A DNA stretch of 64,000 nucleotides from assembly GCF_004011505.1 (NCBI RefSeq), contig NZ_SAUN01000001.1:992001-1056000 (forward strand). The letters are read 5' to 3'. The notes beneath the pieces were generated by a model. That model was not told the DNA's origin. It made no database searches and saw only the letters and a list, made by a program, of their open reading frames with translations. Both the position numbers and the translations under genes were made by a program. Positions within the stretch are counted from its first letter, which is position 1. The number at the start of each line of letters is the position of its first letter. Origin of the DNA: Nonomuraea polychroma. GTDB taxonomy: Bacteria; Actinomycetota; Actinomycetes; Streptosporangiales; Streptosporangiaceae. This document shows, piece by piece, positions 42,271 to 50,407 of this stretch.

Positions 42271-43260
42271 TCATGGCCGCACCCGCAGGTCGGCGAAGAG
42301 CGCGCGGTGGTCGGAGCCCGGCACGTCGTGGATCTGCACGGCGACCGCGCCGGCCCGGCTGTCGGTGAGCACGTGGTCGATGGCCACCAACGGCGGGAGC
42401 CTGCGCATCGGCCAGGTCGGCACCAGCCCCTGGCCGGTGGCCGCCGCCGCGTCGGTGTAGCCGGTGTCCAGCAGCCGCCGGAAGACGGCGTGGTCGAGCG
42501 TGGCGTTGAAGTCGCCCGCGAGGATCCGTGGCGGGCCCGACGACGGGGCGGGCGGCAGCGTGCTCACGCCGGCCTCCCACTCCGGCACCGTCCTCGGCAC
42601 GGGCGCCACCGGGTGCACGACCACGACCTCCACGGCCGATCCGCCGGGCAGCGCCACCTCCGCCACCGGCATGTGGTGCCCGACCGGCTGGAACACCCCG
42701 GAACGTTCCCGCAGCGGGTACCGCGCGTACACGCCGCTGCCGACCGGGCCCCACGTCTCCGGTTTGCTCACCTGGTACGGCAGCAGCCCCTCGAGTCCGG
42801 CCGCCGCCAGCCGGTCACGGGCCGACCAGGTCAGCTCCTGCAGGCTGAGCACGTCCACGTTCAGCCTGCGTACCAGGTCGACGATCACCTGCGTGTCACC
42901 GCGCCCGCCGTTGAGGTTGGCGGTCAGCACGCGCAGCGGCCGCCCCTCGGCCGAGCTCGACGTCGCGATCGCCCGTGGCACGACGCACCAGGCCAGGCAG
43001 GCGCACACGGCCAGCATGACCGCCATCGCGGCCCGGCTGCGCGTGACGACCGCCACCGCCAGCACGACCAGGGCCGCGACCGCGAAGTACGGCGTGAAGG
43101 AGACCAGCGGCACGAGCAGGACCCCCGACTCCAGCCCGCCGAGCCGCACGGCCGTCCCCACGGCGAACACCACCGCGACCCCCACGGTGAGCCGCGCCGC
43201 CCACTTGCGCCGGGGCCGGCCCGGCACCGCCTCGTTCGCGGCGGCCTCCTGTAAAAGCAC
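42271..43260 (-). CDS. Membrane-anchored endonuclease/exonuclease/phosphatase (EEP) family protein
   Basis: 329 residues: three N-terminal membrane helices (LTVGVAVVFAVGTAVRLGG; VPLVSFTPYFAVAALVVLAV; AMAVMLAVCACLAWCVV) and an external EEP domain with RVLTANLNGG, LSLQELTW, VVVHPVAPVP, LAGDFNATLDHAVF and the catalytic GSDHRALFADL. Family members cleave phosphodiesters in nucleic acids or lipids. The GTG start (43260) has the TTA codon as its third codon, the rare bldA-type leucine codon. It lies 23 bases after the rhamnosidase stop and may be the tail of that operon. Confidence 0.85.
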   Translation of the reverse strand: MLLQEAAANEAVPGRPRRKWAARLTVGVAVVFAVGTAVRLGGLESGVLLVPLVSFTPYFAVAALVVLAVAVVTRSRAAMAVMLAVCACLAWCVVPRAIATSSSAEGRPLRVLTANLNGGRGDTQVIVDLVRRLNVDVLSLQELTWSARDRLAAAGLEGLLPYQVSKPETWGPVGSGVYARYPLRERSGVFQPVGHHMPVAEVALPGGSAVEVVVVHPVAPVPRTVPEWEAGVSTLPPAPSSGPPRILAGDFNATLDHAVFRRLLDTGYTDAAAATGQGLVPTWPMRRLPPLVAIDHVLTDSRAGAVAVQIHDVPGSDHRALFADLRVRP

Positions 43261-43283
43261 GCCACGAACTTAAGCGGTCATCA

Positions 43284-45908
43284 TTAAATTTCCATGATGG
43301 CGGCCCGGTCAGCCGGTCCTGGATCGTCCGCCGGGTCCCGGAACGCGCACGTGAAGACGTGTTCCCCGGATCCTACGGCGATCGGCCGGGAGGGGGCCGA
43401 CGGCAGGTGGACCGTGGCCGTGGTGTTCGGCGGGACGACCACGCGCAGCTCCAGCCGCCCGCCGGCGCGTTCCCAGCCTGCCTCGGCCCGGCCGAAGGGC
43501 GTCTCCAGCGCGGCGCTCGCGCGGGTCAGGCCCCCTCCGGGCCACGGGCGTACCAGCAGCTCGCGGTAGCCGGGGGCGGCCGGCGCCAAGCCGGCGACCG
43601 TGCGGTGCAGGAAGTCGGCCACCGCGCCGAGCGCGTAGTGGTTGAAGGAGGTCATCTCGCCGGGGTTGACCGTGCCGTCGGGCAACATGCTGTCCCAGCG
43701 TTCCCAGATCGTGGTGGCGCCCATCGTCACGGGATACAACCAGGAAGGGCAGTTGCGCTGCATGAGCAGCGCGTAGGCGGTGTCGTACGCGCCCACGGAG
43801 CACAGGGCGTCGCAGACCAGCGGGGTGCCGACGAAGCCCGTGCCGATGCGGTGGTCGTCGGCGGCCACGAGCTGGACCAGCCGGCGGCCCGCCCGTTCCC
43901 GCTGCTCCGGCCCGTCCAGCAGGTCCAGGCACACGGCGAGGGCGTAGGCGGTCTGGGTGTCGCAGGCCAGCCGCCCCGACGGGGTGACGAACTCGCGGCG
44001 GAAGGCCTCCCGCACCTCCGTCGCCAGCGCGGTGTAGTGCTCGGCGTCGGAGGAGCGGCCGAGCAGCGCCGCGGTGTCGGCCACGATGCGGGCGGTCCAG
44101 GCGTGGTAGGCGGTGGCGACGAGCGCGTGGTCGGTCCGCGCCTTGCCCGGATCGTCCGGGGGAGCGGCGGGGTCGAGCCAGTCGCCGAACTGGAAACCCT
44201 CGTCCCACAGGTGGTTCCCGCCGGTCAGCCCGGCCACCTGGTCCACCCACGCCGCCATGCTGGGGTACTGGGCGCGCAGCAGCCCGAGGTCGCCGGAGCG
44301 CTGGTAGAGCACCCACGGGACGATCACCGCGGCATCACCCCAGGCGGCGGCCGGAGCGGGCGGGAACAGCAGCGACACCCACGGCACGTACGGCGGGACC
44401 GTGCCGAGCTCGGCCTGCTCGGCCGCCAGGTCGGCGAGCCAGGACGCCAGCGGTCCCGTGCAGTCGTAGAGGAAGGCGGCGGTGGGGGCGAAGACCTGGA
44501 TGTCGCCGGTCCAGCCCAGCCGCTCGTCACGCTGAGGGCAGTCGGTGGGCAGGTCGACGAAGTTGCCGCGCATGCTCCACGCGACGTTGTCGTGCAGGCG
44601 GTTCAGCAGCGGGTCGGAGCAGTCGAACGCGCCGACGGGCCGCATGTCGGTGTGGCAGACGACGGCCTGGACGTCGGCCGGGTCGAGCTCGCCCGGCCAG
44701 TCGTCCACCTGCGCGTAGCGGAAGCCGTGCATGGTGAAGCGCGGCTCCCACTCCTCCGGCCCGGCGTCGCCGCGCAGCGTGTACTGGTCGAGTGCAGCCG
44801 CGTCGCGCAGCGGCCGCACCGCCAGGGCGCCGCCCTCCAGGACCTCGGCGTGCCGGAGCGTGACGGTGTGCCCGGCCGGGCCCTGGACGCGGATGCGCAG
44901 GCGGCCGGAGATGTTCTGGCCGAAGTCGACGATGGTCTCCCCGGACGGGCCGGTCAGCACCTCGACGGGGCTCAGCGTCTCCACCCGGCGCACGGGCGGG
45001 CCCGTCGGCGCCACCAGCCGGGCCGGGTCGTGGCGCAGCAGGTCGGCGGGCAGCCAGGCGGTGTCGTCGAAGCCGGGCTCCGACCAGCCGCGCCGGAGGA
45101 GGCGGGCGTCGTGCTTCTCGCCGTCGTACAGGCTCGCGCCTGTGACGGGGCCGGTGGCGCAGCGCCATGCGCCGTCCGTCACGACGGTGTCGATCGTGCC
45201 GTCGGCGTAGGTGATCTCCAGCTGGGCGATGAGCGCGGTGCGGTCGCCGTAGATGTCGGTCTTGCCGCCCATGAAGCCGATCCGGCCCCGGTACCAGCCG
45301 TCGGCCAGGGTGGCGCCGATGGCGTTGCCGCCCTCGCGCAGCAGGTCCGTGACGTCGTGGGTGCGGTATCGCAGGCGGTGGCCGTAGCTGCTCCAGCCGG
45401 GGGCGAGCACGTCGTCGCCGACGACCCGGCCGTTGAGCTCGACCTCGTACGTGCCGTGCGCGGTGACGTACAGGCGGGCCCGCTCCACGCGGCCGCGCAG
45501 GACGAACTCGCGGCGCAGCAGCAGCGCGGGCCCGTCCGGCACACCCAGCAGGTCCAGCGGCGGCCCGGCCGCCCCCGCCCGCCACTCGGCCGGGTCCAGC
45601 AGCCCGGCCTCGGCCCACGACCAAGGGCTCCAGTCGCTGGCCGAGCCGTCGGCGCCGTACACGCGCACCCGCGCGCCGCGCCGCTCGCGCGAGCGCAGCC
45701 CGGTGCCCGGCCAGGGCACGAGCAGCGACTCGCCGGACTCGACGCGGCCGGTCGCCGTGCCGTCGCTCAGCTCGATCTCGTACGCCTGCTGCCGCCAGCC
45801 GGGGACGTCGGAGGTGACAGTCCAGGACAGGCGAGGCGCCGGTTCTCCGATGCCGAACGGCTGCTGATGATGCTCGAACGTAGGAGCGTGGAGGTGCAGA
45901 GAGGTCAT
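43284..45908 (-). CDS. GH78 alpha-L-rhamnosidase, cytoplasmic
   Basis: 874 residues in the usual GH78 order: N-terminal beta domains (PFGIGEPAPRLSWTV; LFYRREF-like LLLRREFVL; YRTHDVTDLLREGGN), the catalytic (alpha/alpha)6 barrel, and a C-terminal beta-sandwich (APAAPGYRELLVRPWPGGGL). The family signature DCPQRDERLGWTGD lies near residue 460 and supplies the general acid. There is no signal peptide, so it trims rhamnosides after uptake by the importer encoded just upstream (one base between the genes). The operon faces a LacI gene. Assignment is strong. Confidence 0.95.
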   Translation of the reverse strand: MTSLHLHAPTFEHHQQPFGIGEPAPRLSWTVTSDVPGWRQQAYEIELSDGTATGRVESGESLLVPWPGTGLRSRERRGARVRVYGADGSASDWSPWSWAEAGLLDPAEWRAGAAGPPLDLLGVPDGPALLLRREFVLRGRVERARLYVTAHGTYEVELNGRVVGDDVLAPGWSSYGHRLRYRTHDVTDLLREGGNAIGATLADGWYRGRIGFMGGKTDIYGDRTALIAQLEITYADGTIDTVVTDGAWRCATGPVTGASLYDGEKHDARLLRRGWSEPGFDDTAWLPADLLRHDPARLVAPTGPPVRRVETLSPVEVLTGPSGETIVDFGQNISGRLRIRVQGPAGHTVTLRHAEVLEGGALAVRPLRDAAALDQYTLRGDAGPEEWEPRFTMHGFRYAQVDDWPGELDPADVQAVVCHTDMRPVGAFDCSDPLLNRLHDNVAWSMRGNFVDLPTDCPQRDERLGWTGDIQVFAPTAAFLYDCTGPLASWLADLAAEQAELGTVPPYVPWVSLLFPPAPAAAWGDAAVIVPWVLYQRSGDLGLLRAQYPSMAAWVDQVAGLTGGNHLWDEGFQFGDWLDPAAPPDDPGKARTDHALVATAYHAWTARIVADTAALLGRSSDAEHYTALATEVREAFRREFVTPSGRLACDTQTAYALAVCLDLLDGPEQRERAGRRLVQLVAADDHRIGTGFVGTPLVCDALCSVGAYDTAYALLMQRNCPSWLYPVTMGATTIWERWDSMLPDGTVNPGEMTSFNHYALGAVADFLHRTVAGLAPAAPGYRELLVRPWPGGGLTRASAALETPFGRAEAGWERAGGRLELRVVVPPNTTATVHLPSAPSRPIAVGSGEHVFTCAFRDPADDPGPADRAAIMEI

Positions 45909-45909
45909 G

Positions 45910-46737
45910 TCATCCCTTGATGGCGCCGGCGGTCATTCCGTCGACGATCTTGCGGTTGAAGAAAACGAAGAGCAGCAGCGGCGGGATCGTGATCAGGACG
46001 ATGTCCATGAACAGCAGGTTCCACTGCGTGTTGTACTGGCTCTGGAAGTTGTAGAGGGTGACCTGCACGGTCGCGTTGTCGTCGCCGGGCAGGAAGTACA
46101 GCGGGTTGACGAAGTCGTTGAAGACGGCCACCGAAGTGGTCAGGATCACCGTGATGGTGACCGGCTTGAGCAGCGGGAAGACCACGCGGAAGAAGAGCGT
46201 GAGCCCGGTGCAGCCGTCGATCATGGCGGCCTCGTCCAGCTCGCGCGGGATGGCCGCGACGAACGCCCGGAAGAGCAGCACCGCGTACGACAGGCCGAAG
46301 GCCACCTCGACGAGGATCAGCCCGGGCAGGGACTTGAACAGGCCGAGCGCCTGCAGCAGCCAGATCGTGGGCACGATCGCGGGCGGGATGATCAGCCCGG
46401 ACAGCACCAGGAAATTCGCCAGTGAGCCGATCTTGCCCGCGCGGCGCTGCAGCACGAACGCGGCCATCGCGGCGAAGACGACGATCAGCGCGACCGACGC
46501 GACCGTGAGGATCGTGCTGTTGAGATAGGCCCGCAGCAGCACGTAGTCGCGTGCCTCGATCACCTCGACGAAGTTCTGGACGATCGGCCAGCTGGTGGGC
46601 CAGGCGAAGTCCAGGTCGCTGGACTGCACCTCGTCCTTGACGGCGGTCAGCAGCATGAACGAGAACGGCACCAGGAAGATCGCGGTGGCCAGCAGCAGCG
46701 CGATGCCCTCCACACCGAACCTCTTGAGCGCTCTCAT
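45910..46737 (-). CDS. Sugar ABC transporter permease, MalG type (rhamnoside locus)
   Basis: 275 residues with six membrane helices and coupling motif ELDEAAMIDGCTGLTLFFRVV. ATG 46737 overlaps the MalF stop (ATGA). It is followed one base later by the rhamnosidase gene, so importer and enzyme are a single transcription unit. No ATPase gene is present. Confidence 0.93.
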   Translation of the reverse strand: MRALKRFGVEGIALLLATAIFLVPFSFMLLTAVKDEVQSSDLDFAWPTSWPIVQNFVEVIEARDYVLLRAYLNSTILTVASVALIVVFAAMAAFVLQRRAGKIGSLANFLVLSGLIIPPAIVPTIWLLQALGLFKSLPGLILVEVAFGLSYAVLLFRAFVAAIPRELDEAAMIDGCTGLTLFFRVVFPLLKPVTITVILTTSVAVFNDFVNPLYFLPGDDNATVQVTLYNFQSQYNTQWNLLFMDIVLITIPPLLLFVFFNRKIVDGMTAGAIKG

Positions 46738-47663
46738 AGCGTGGCCTGCCTCTTGCCCAGGAAGTAGTTGAGCGGGACGACGATGGCGGTGACGACGACG
46801 AAGAGGATGACGTTGCCCGCGGTGGACAGGCCGAAGAAGCCAGCCTGGTACTGCTTGTAGATGATCGAGGCGATGGTGTCGCTGGTGAAGCCGGGCCCGC
46901 CGCGCGTCATCGTCCAGATCAGGTCGAACGACCGCAGCCCGCCGATGAACGACAGGATGATCACCGAGTACGTCGCCGGCCAGCTCAGCGGCAGCGTGAC
47001 GTGGCGGAAGCGATGCCAGGCGTTGCCGCCGTCCACGGCGACGGCCTGGTAGTAGTCCCGGGGGATCGACATGATCCCGGCGATGTAGATGACGGTGGCG
47101 ATGCCCACGCCCTTCCACACGTCCACCAGCGCCACCGACAACAGCGCGGTGCCGGCGTCCCCGAGCCAGTCCGGCCCGTCGATCCCGGCCAGCGCGAGGG
47201 CCTTGTTGACCAGGCCGGTGTCGGGCCGCAGCAGCGCGCTGAAGGTGATGCCGACGGCGACGGTGCTCACCAGTACCGGGAAGAACACCACCGAGCGCAG
47301 GAAGCCCCGCAGCCGCAACTTCGAGGTGAGCAACACGCCCAGCAGCAGCCCGAGCACCACCTTCAGCCCGCTGGTGAGGACGGCGTAGAACAGGGTGTTG
47401 GCGAAGCCGATGCGCAGATTCTGCTCGGCGAAGAAGTCGCGGAAGTTGTCCAGCCCGACGAATGTGCTGTCGAACAACGTCCAGCGGGTCAGCGCGAAGT
47501 AGAAGGCCATGACCGTCGGCACCAGGAAGATCACCAGGTAGACGACGGCGGCAGGCAGGTACAGCGTGTACGGGTACGCCGCGCGCTGCTTCGAGGCGCG
47601 GACGTGCCTTTGCCCGGGGGCCGGGCCGGGCCCCGTACGGGACCCGGTGGCCTGCTTCGTCAC
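46734..47663 (-). CDS. Sugar ABC transporter permease, MalF type (rhamnoside locus)
   Basis: 309 residues; first helix LYLPAAVVYLVIFLVPTVMAF and coupling motif DYYQAVAVDGGNAWHRFRHV. The GTG at 47663 overlaps the binding-protein stop (GTGA); a GTG immediately upstream is an alternative. It pairs with the MalG protein to import a rhamnose-containing glycoside or oligosaccharide. Confidence 0.92.
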   Translation of the reverse strand: MTKQATGSRTGPGPAPGQRHVRASKQRAAYPYTLYLPAAVVYLVIFLVPTVMAFYFALTRWTLFDSTFVGLDNFRDFFAEQNLRIGFANTLFYAVLTSGLKVVLGLLLGVLLTSKLRLRGFLRSVVFFPVLVSTVAVGITFSALLRPDTGLVNKALALAGIDGPDWLGDAGTALLSVALVDVWKGVGIATVIYIAGIMSIPRDYYQAVAVDGGNAWHRFRHVTLPLSWPATYSVIILSFIGGLRSFDLIWTMTRGGPGFTSDTIASIIYKQYQAGFFGLSTAGNVILFVVVTAIVVPLNYFLGKRQATL

Positions 47664-48967
47664 CACCCGGCGAGCCCCAACTGCTTGGCCTGCTTCTCCA
47701 CGTCCTTGTCGTACTGTGCGGCGCCCTCCGCGGGCGGCGTCAGCCCGGAGCCCACCGCGACGGTGATCTGCTCCAGGGACGGGCCCTTCACCGGGGAGAC
47801 GAACTCCAGGGCGGGCGCGGTGGCGCCCTTGTCGACGTACGCCTGCAGGTCCTTGGCCACCTGGATGGCGTCGTCGGGCAGCTTGGCGCCCTGGATCCGG
47901 TACGGCCCGGCCGGCTGGACGACCTTGCTGACCGCGTCGGCGGCGGGCGGCGAGGCGACGAAGGCCAGGAACTTCTTGGCCGCCTCCAGCTTCTCGGTGG
48001 TCTTGGGGATGTAGAGGCCCGCGGGCTCCCAGAGGGTGGCGCCGTTCTTGGCCGGGTCGGTGCCCGGGATGCCGAAGAAACCGACGTCGGTGGCCGCTTG
48101 CGGCATGGTGGCCACCAGCGGCGGCAACTGGGCGCTCAGCATCGGATAGTGCGCGCCCTTGCCCTCGATCAGCATCTTCATGCCCTGATCGGCGGTGGCC
48201 GAGCCGAACCCCTCGTTGAGGTAGCCCTTGGCGTGCACCTCGGCCAGGTGGTCGAAACCGGCCTGGGCGGCCGGCGTGGCGGCGAACTTGGCCTTGTTGG
48301 CCGTGTAGTCCTGCGCGAAGCTCGGCACCGCGGCCTGAACGTTGTAGAAGTCGCCCAGCACGAACAGCTGCGAGGTCCAGGTGTCCTTGAACGTCGAGAT
48401 CAGCGGCGTGATCCCGGCGGCCTTGATCTTGTCGTTGTTGGCCATGAACTCCGCCCACGTCGTGGGCACCTTCAGGCCGAGCTTGTCGTAGACCTTGCGG
48501 TTGTAGAGGATGCCGCCGCCCATCGCGGTGCCGCCCGGCACGCCGTAGACCTTGCCCGCCTGGGTCACCACGGGCAGGAAGTCCTTCTGCACGTTCTGCA
48601 GCACCGGGTCGCCGGTGAGGTCGACGAGGGTCTGGGCGGGGTTGAGTGCCTGGAGCAGCGAGCCGGAGTTGTACCAGAACACGTCCGACATGTCGCCGGT
48701 CGAGAGCCTGGTCTTGATGATGTTGTCGCCCTCGCTGCCGCCCGGCCGCGTCTCGGTCTCGATCTTGATGGTGGGGTTGGCCTGCATGAAGGCGTCCGTG
48801 AGCGCCTTGGCCGTGTCGACAGTCGCCTGGCTGTTGTCCACCAGGAACGTCAGGGTGGTGGTGCCGCCGGCGGCGGGCTCGGAGCCTGAGCTTGAGCCGC
48901 AGGAGGTCAGGGCCGCCATCACGAGAACGGTCAGTGCCGCTCCCAGTGCGCGGTGCGAGGTCTTCAC
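47660..48967 (-). CDS. Sugar-binding lipoprotein of the rhamnoside-locus importer
   Basis: 435 residues with a lipoprotein signal ending at Cys23 (LTVLVMAALTSCGSSSG) and an SBP_bac_1 fold (TLTFLVDNSQATVDTAKALT; SDVFWYNSGSLLQAL; GVPGGTAMGGGILYNRKVYDK). GTG 48967 is preceded by GGAGGGG. It heads the operon ending in the GH78 rhamnosidase, so the ligand is probably a rhamnoside. A LacI-type operator lies about 20 bases upstream of the start, which suggests tight repression. Confidence 0.92.
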   Translation of the reverse strand: MKTSHRALGAALTVLVMAALTSCGSSSGSEPAAGGTTTLTFLVDNSQATVDTAKALTDAFMQANPTIKIETETRPGGSEGDNIIKTRLSTGDMSDVFWYNSGSLLQALNPAQTLVDLTGDPVLQNVQKDFLPVVTQAGKVYGVPGGTAMGGGILYNRKVYDKLGLKVPTTWAEFMANNDKIKAAGITPLISTFKDTWTSQLFVLGDFYNVQAAVPSFAQDYTANKAKFAATPAAQAGFDHLAEVHAKGYLNEGFGSATADQGMKMLIEGKGAHYPMLSAQLPPLVATMPQAATDVGFFGIPGTDPAKNGATLWEPAGLYIPKTTEKLEAAKKFLAFVASPPAADAVSKVVQPAGPYRIQGAKLPDDAIQVAKDLQAYVDKGATAPALEFVSPVKGPSLEQITVAVGSGLTPPAEGAAQYDKDVEKQAKQLGLAGW

Positions 48968-48985
48968 AACGCCCCTCCGGGTCCG

Positions 48986-48999
48986 TTGAAACGTTTTAA
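48986..48999. promoter_or_regulatory. LacI-type operator before the rhamnoside importer operon
   Basis: TTGAAACGTTTTAA contains the perfect AAACGTTT core with near-symmetric flanks, 19 bases upstream of the binding-protein start on the minus strand. It is a good candidate for the LacI protein encoded divergently at 49197. Confidence 0.7.
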
Positions 49000-49122
49000 A
49001 CGCCCCCGATGCCAGTTAACGTAGGCGTCACACGACGGGGCCGTCAAGGGCGAATTTGGGGAACGATCCCCAATCGTGACCCGCCACGATAGCTCTCAAA
49101 CAGGAATTCGGGATCAATAGAA

Positions 49123-49138
49123 TGGGTAACGTTACCCA
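49123..49138. promoter_or_regulatory. LacI-type operator before the divergent LacI gene
   Basis: TGGGTAACGTTACCCA is a perfect 16-bp palindrome with the AACGTT core, 59 bases upstream of the LacI start. Its flanks differ from the sister site at 48986, so affinity or even the cognate regulator may differ. Confidence 0.7.
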
Positions 49139-49196
49139 CGGCTTTCCGATGCTTGAACCGTACTGTCCGAAGGGGTTCCTACGGGAAGGCGGGCGT

Positions 49197-50273
49197 ATGG
49201 ACGGGGCCGGTCGAGGGCGCCGGGTCACGATCGCCGACGTGGCCAGCCGCGCTCAGGTCTCCACCACCGCGGTGTCGAAAGTGCTGCGTAACGCCTACGG
49301 CGTCAGCGCGGCCATGCGCGAGCGCGTCCGGGCCGCCATCGACGAGCTCGGCTACCGCCCGCGTAACGCGGCGCGGGCGATGCGCGGGCGCACGTTCACC
49401 ATCGGCGTGCTCCTGCCGCACATCAACAACCCGTTCTTCGCCGAGATCCTCGACGGCCTCATGGCGCAGCTCGGCGGCACCGACTACCAGGCCATCCTCG
49501 TCCAGGGCGGCAGGGACCCGCAGGGGGAGAGCCGGGCGATCGACGCGCTGGTGGACCGGCAGGTGGACGGCATTCTGATGGTCGCCCCGCTCAGCTCCAA
49601 GAGCGGCCTGGAGGAGGTCGCCACCGGCACCCCCACCGTCGTGCTGGGCCCGCACGAGCGGTCGGCCGTCTACGACTGCGTCAACAACGACGACGAGGCG
49701 GGCGCCGAGCTGGCCGTGGAGCACCTGATCGCACTCGGGCACCGTCGCATCGCCCACATCGCCCAGAAGGACCGCAACCAGGGCCGCCCCGCCACGCTGC
49801 TGCACACCATCCGGGAGCAGACCTATCGGCGTGTCATGGCCGAGCACGGCCTGGCCGGCGAGATCTCGGTCGCGACCACCTCTTACACCGAGGCAGGGGG
49901 CTATACGGGCGCCCGTGAGCTACTGGCCCGGGTACCGCGCCCCACCGCCATCTTCGCCGGGGCGGACCTGGCCGCTTTCGGCGCGCTTGCCGCCATCCAC
50001 GAGGCGGGCCTGGCCGTGCCCGCCGACATCTCGCTGGCCGGCTACGACAACACCCGCGCGGCCGGACTGGCGCACATCTCGCTGACGAGCGTCGACCAGG
50101 ACGGCGCCATCATGGGCAGGACGGCCGGTCGACTCCTGCTCGAACGCATCGAGGGACGCACGACGGCCGTGCAGTTCTGCGTCACGCCGGCCCTCGTGCC
50201 GCGCCGGTCGACGGCTCGTGCCGCCGGGACACGCGGCCGGGGTTCACAGGTTTCTCCCACTCAAGGTGAGTAG
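49197..50273 (+). CDS. LacI family repressor of the rhamnoside locus
   Basis: 358 residues: helix-turn-helix and hinge (VTIADVASRAQVSTTAVSKV followed by LRNAYGVS) and sensor domain (FTIGVLLPHINNPFFAEILD, LGHRRIAHIAQKDRNQG, ADISLAGYDNTRAAGL). ATG 49197 with GGAAGG upstream is preferred; a longer frame from 49122 would start inside the operator palindrome. It is divergent from the importer-rhamnosidase operon and most likely represses it until a rhamnoside binds. The 134 bases after its stop hold only a short protein-like frame (MTLRELLCTRTESLASDAAI) without a known family. Confidence 0.93.
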   Translation: MDGAGRGRRVTIADVASRAQVSTTAVSKVLRNAYGVSAAMRERVRAAIDELGYRPRNAARAMRGRTFTIGVLLPHINNPFFAEILDGLMAQLGGTDYQAILVQGGRDPQGESRAIDALVDRQVDGILMVAPLSSKSGLEEVATGTPTVVLGPHERSAVYDCVNNDDEAGAELAVEHLIALGHRRIAHIAQKDRNQGRPATLLHTIREQTYRRVMAEHGLAGEISVATTSYTEAGGYTGARELLARVPRPTAIFAGADLAAFGALAAIHEAGLAVPADISLAGYDNTRAAGLAHISLTSVDQDGAIMGRTAGRLLLERIEGRTTAVQFCVTPALVPRRSTARAAGTRGRGSQVSPTQGE

Positions 50274-50407
50274 AACCGTGGCATGAGCGAACCCGTTCCC
50301 GCTCGACGTGATGTTGCCGGATGACGCTGCGCGAGCTCCTGTGCACCCGCACCGAGAGCCTGGCGTCGGACGCGGCGATCGCGCGGATAGGCGCGGCGGC
50401 CGGGCGC

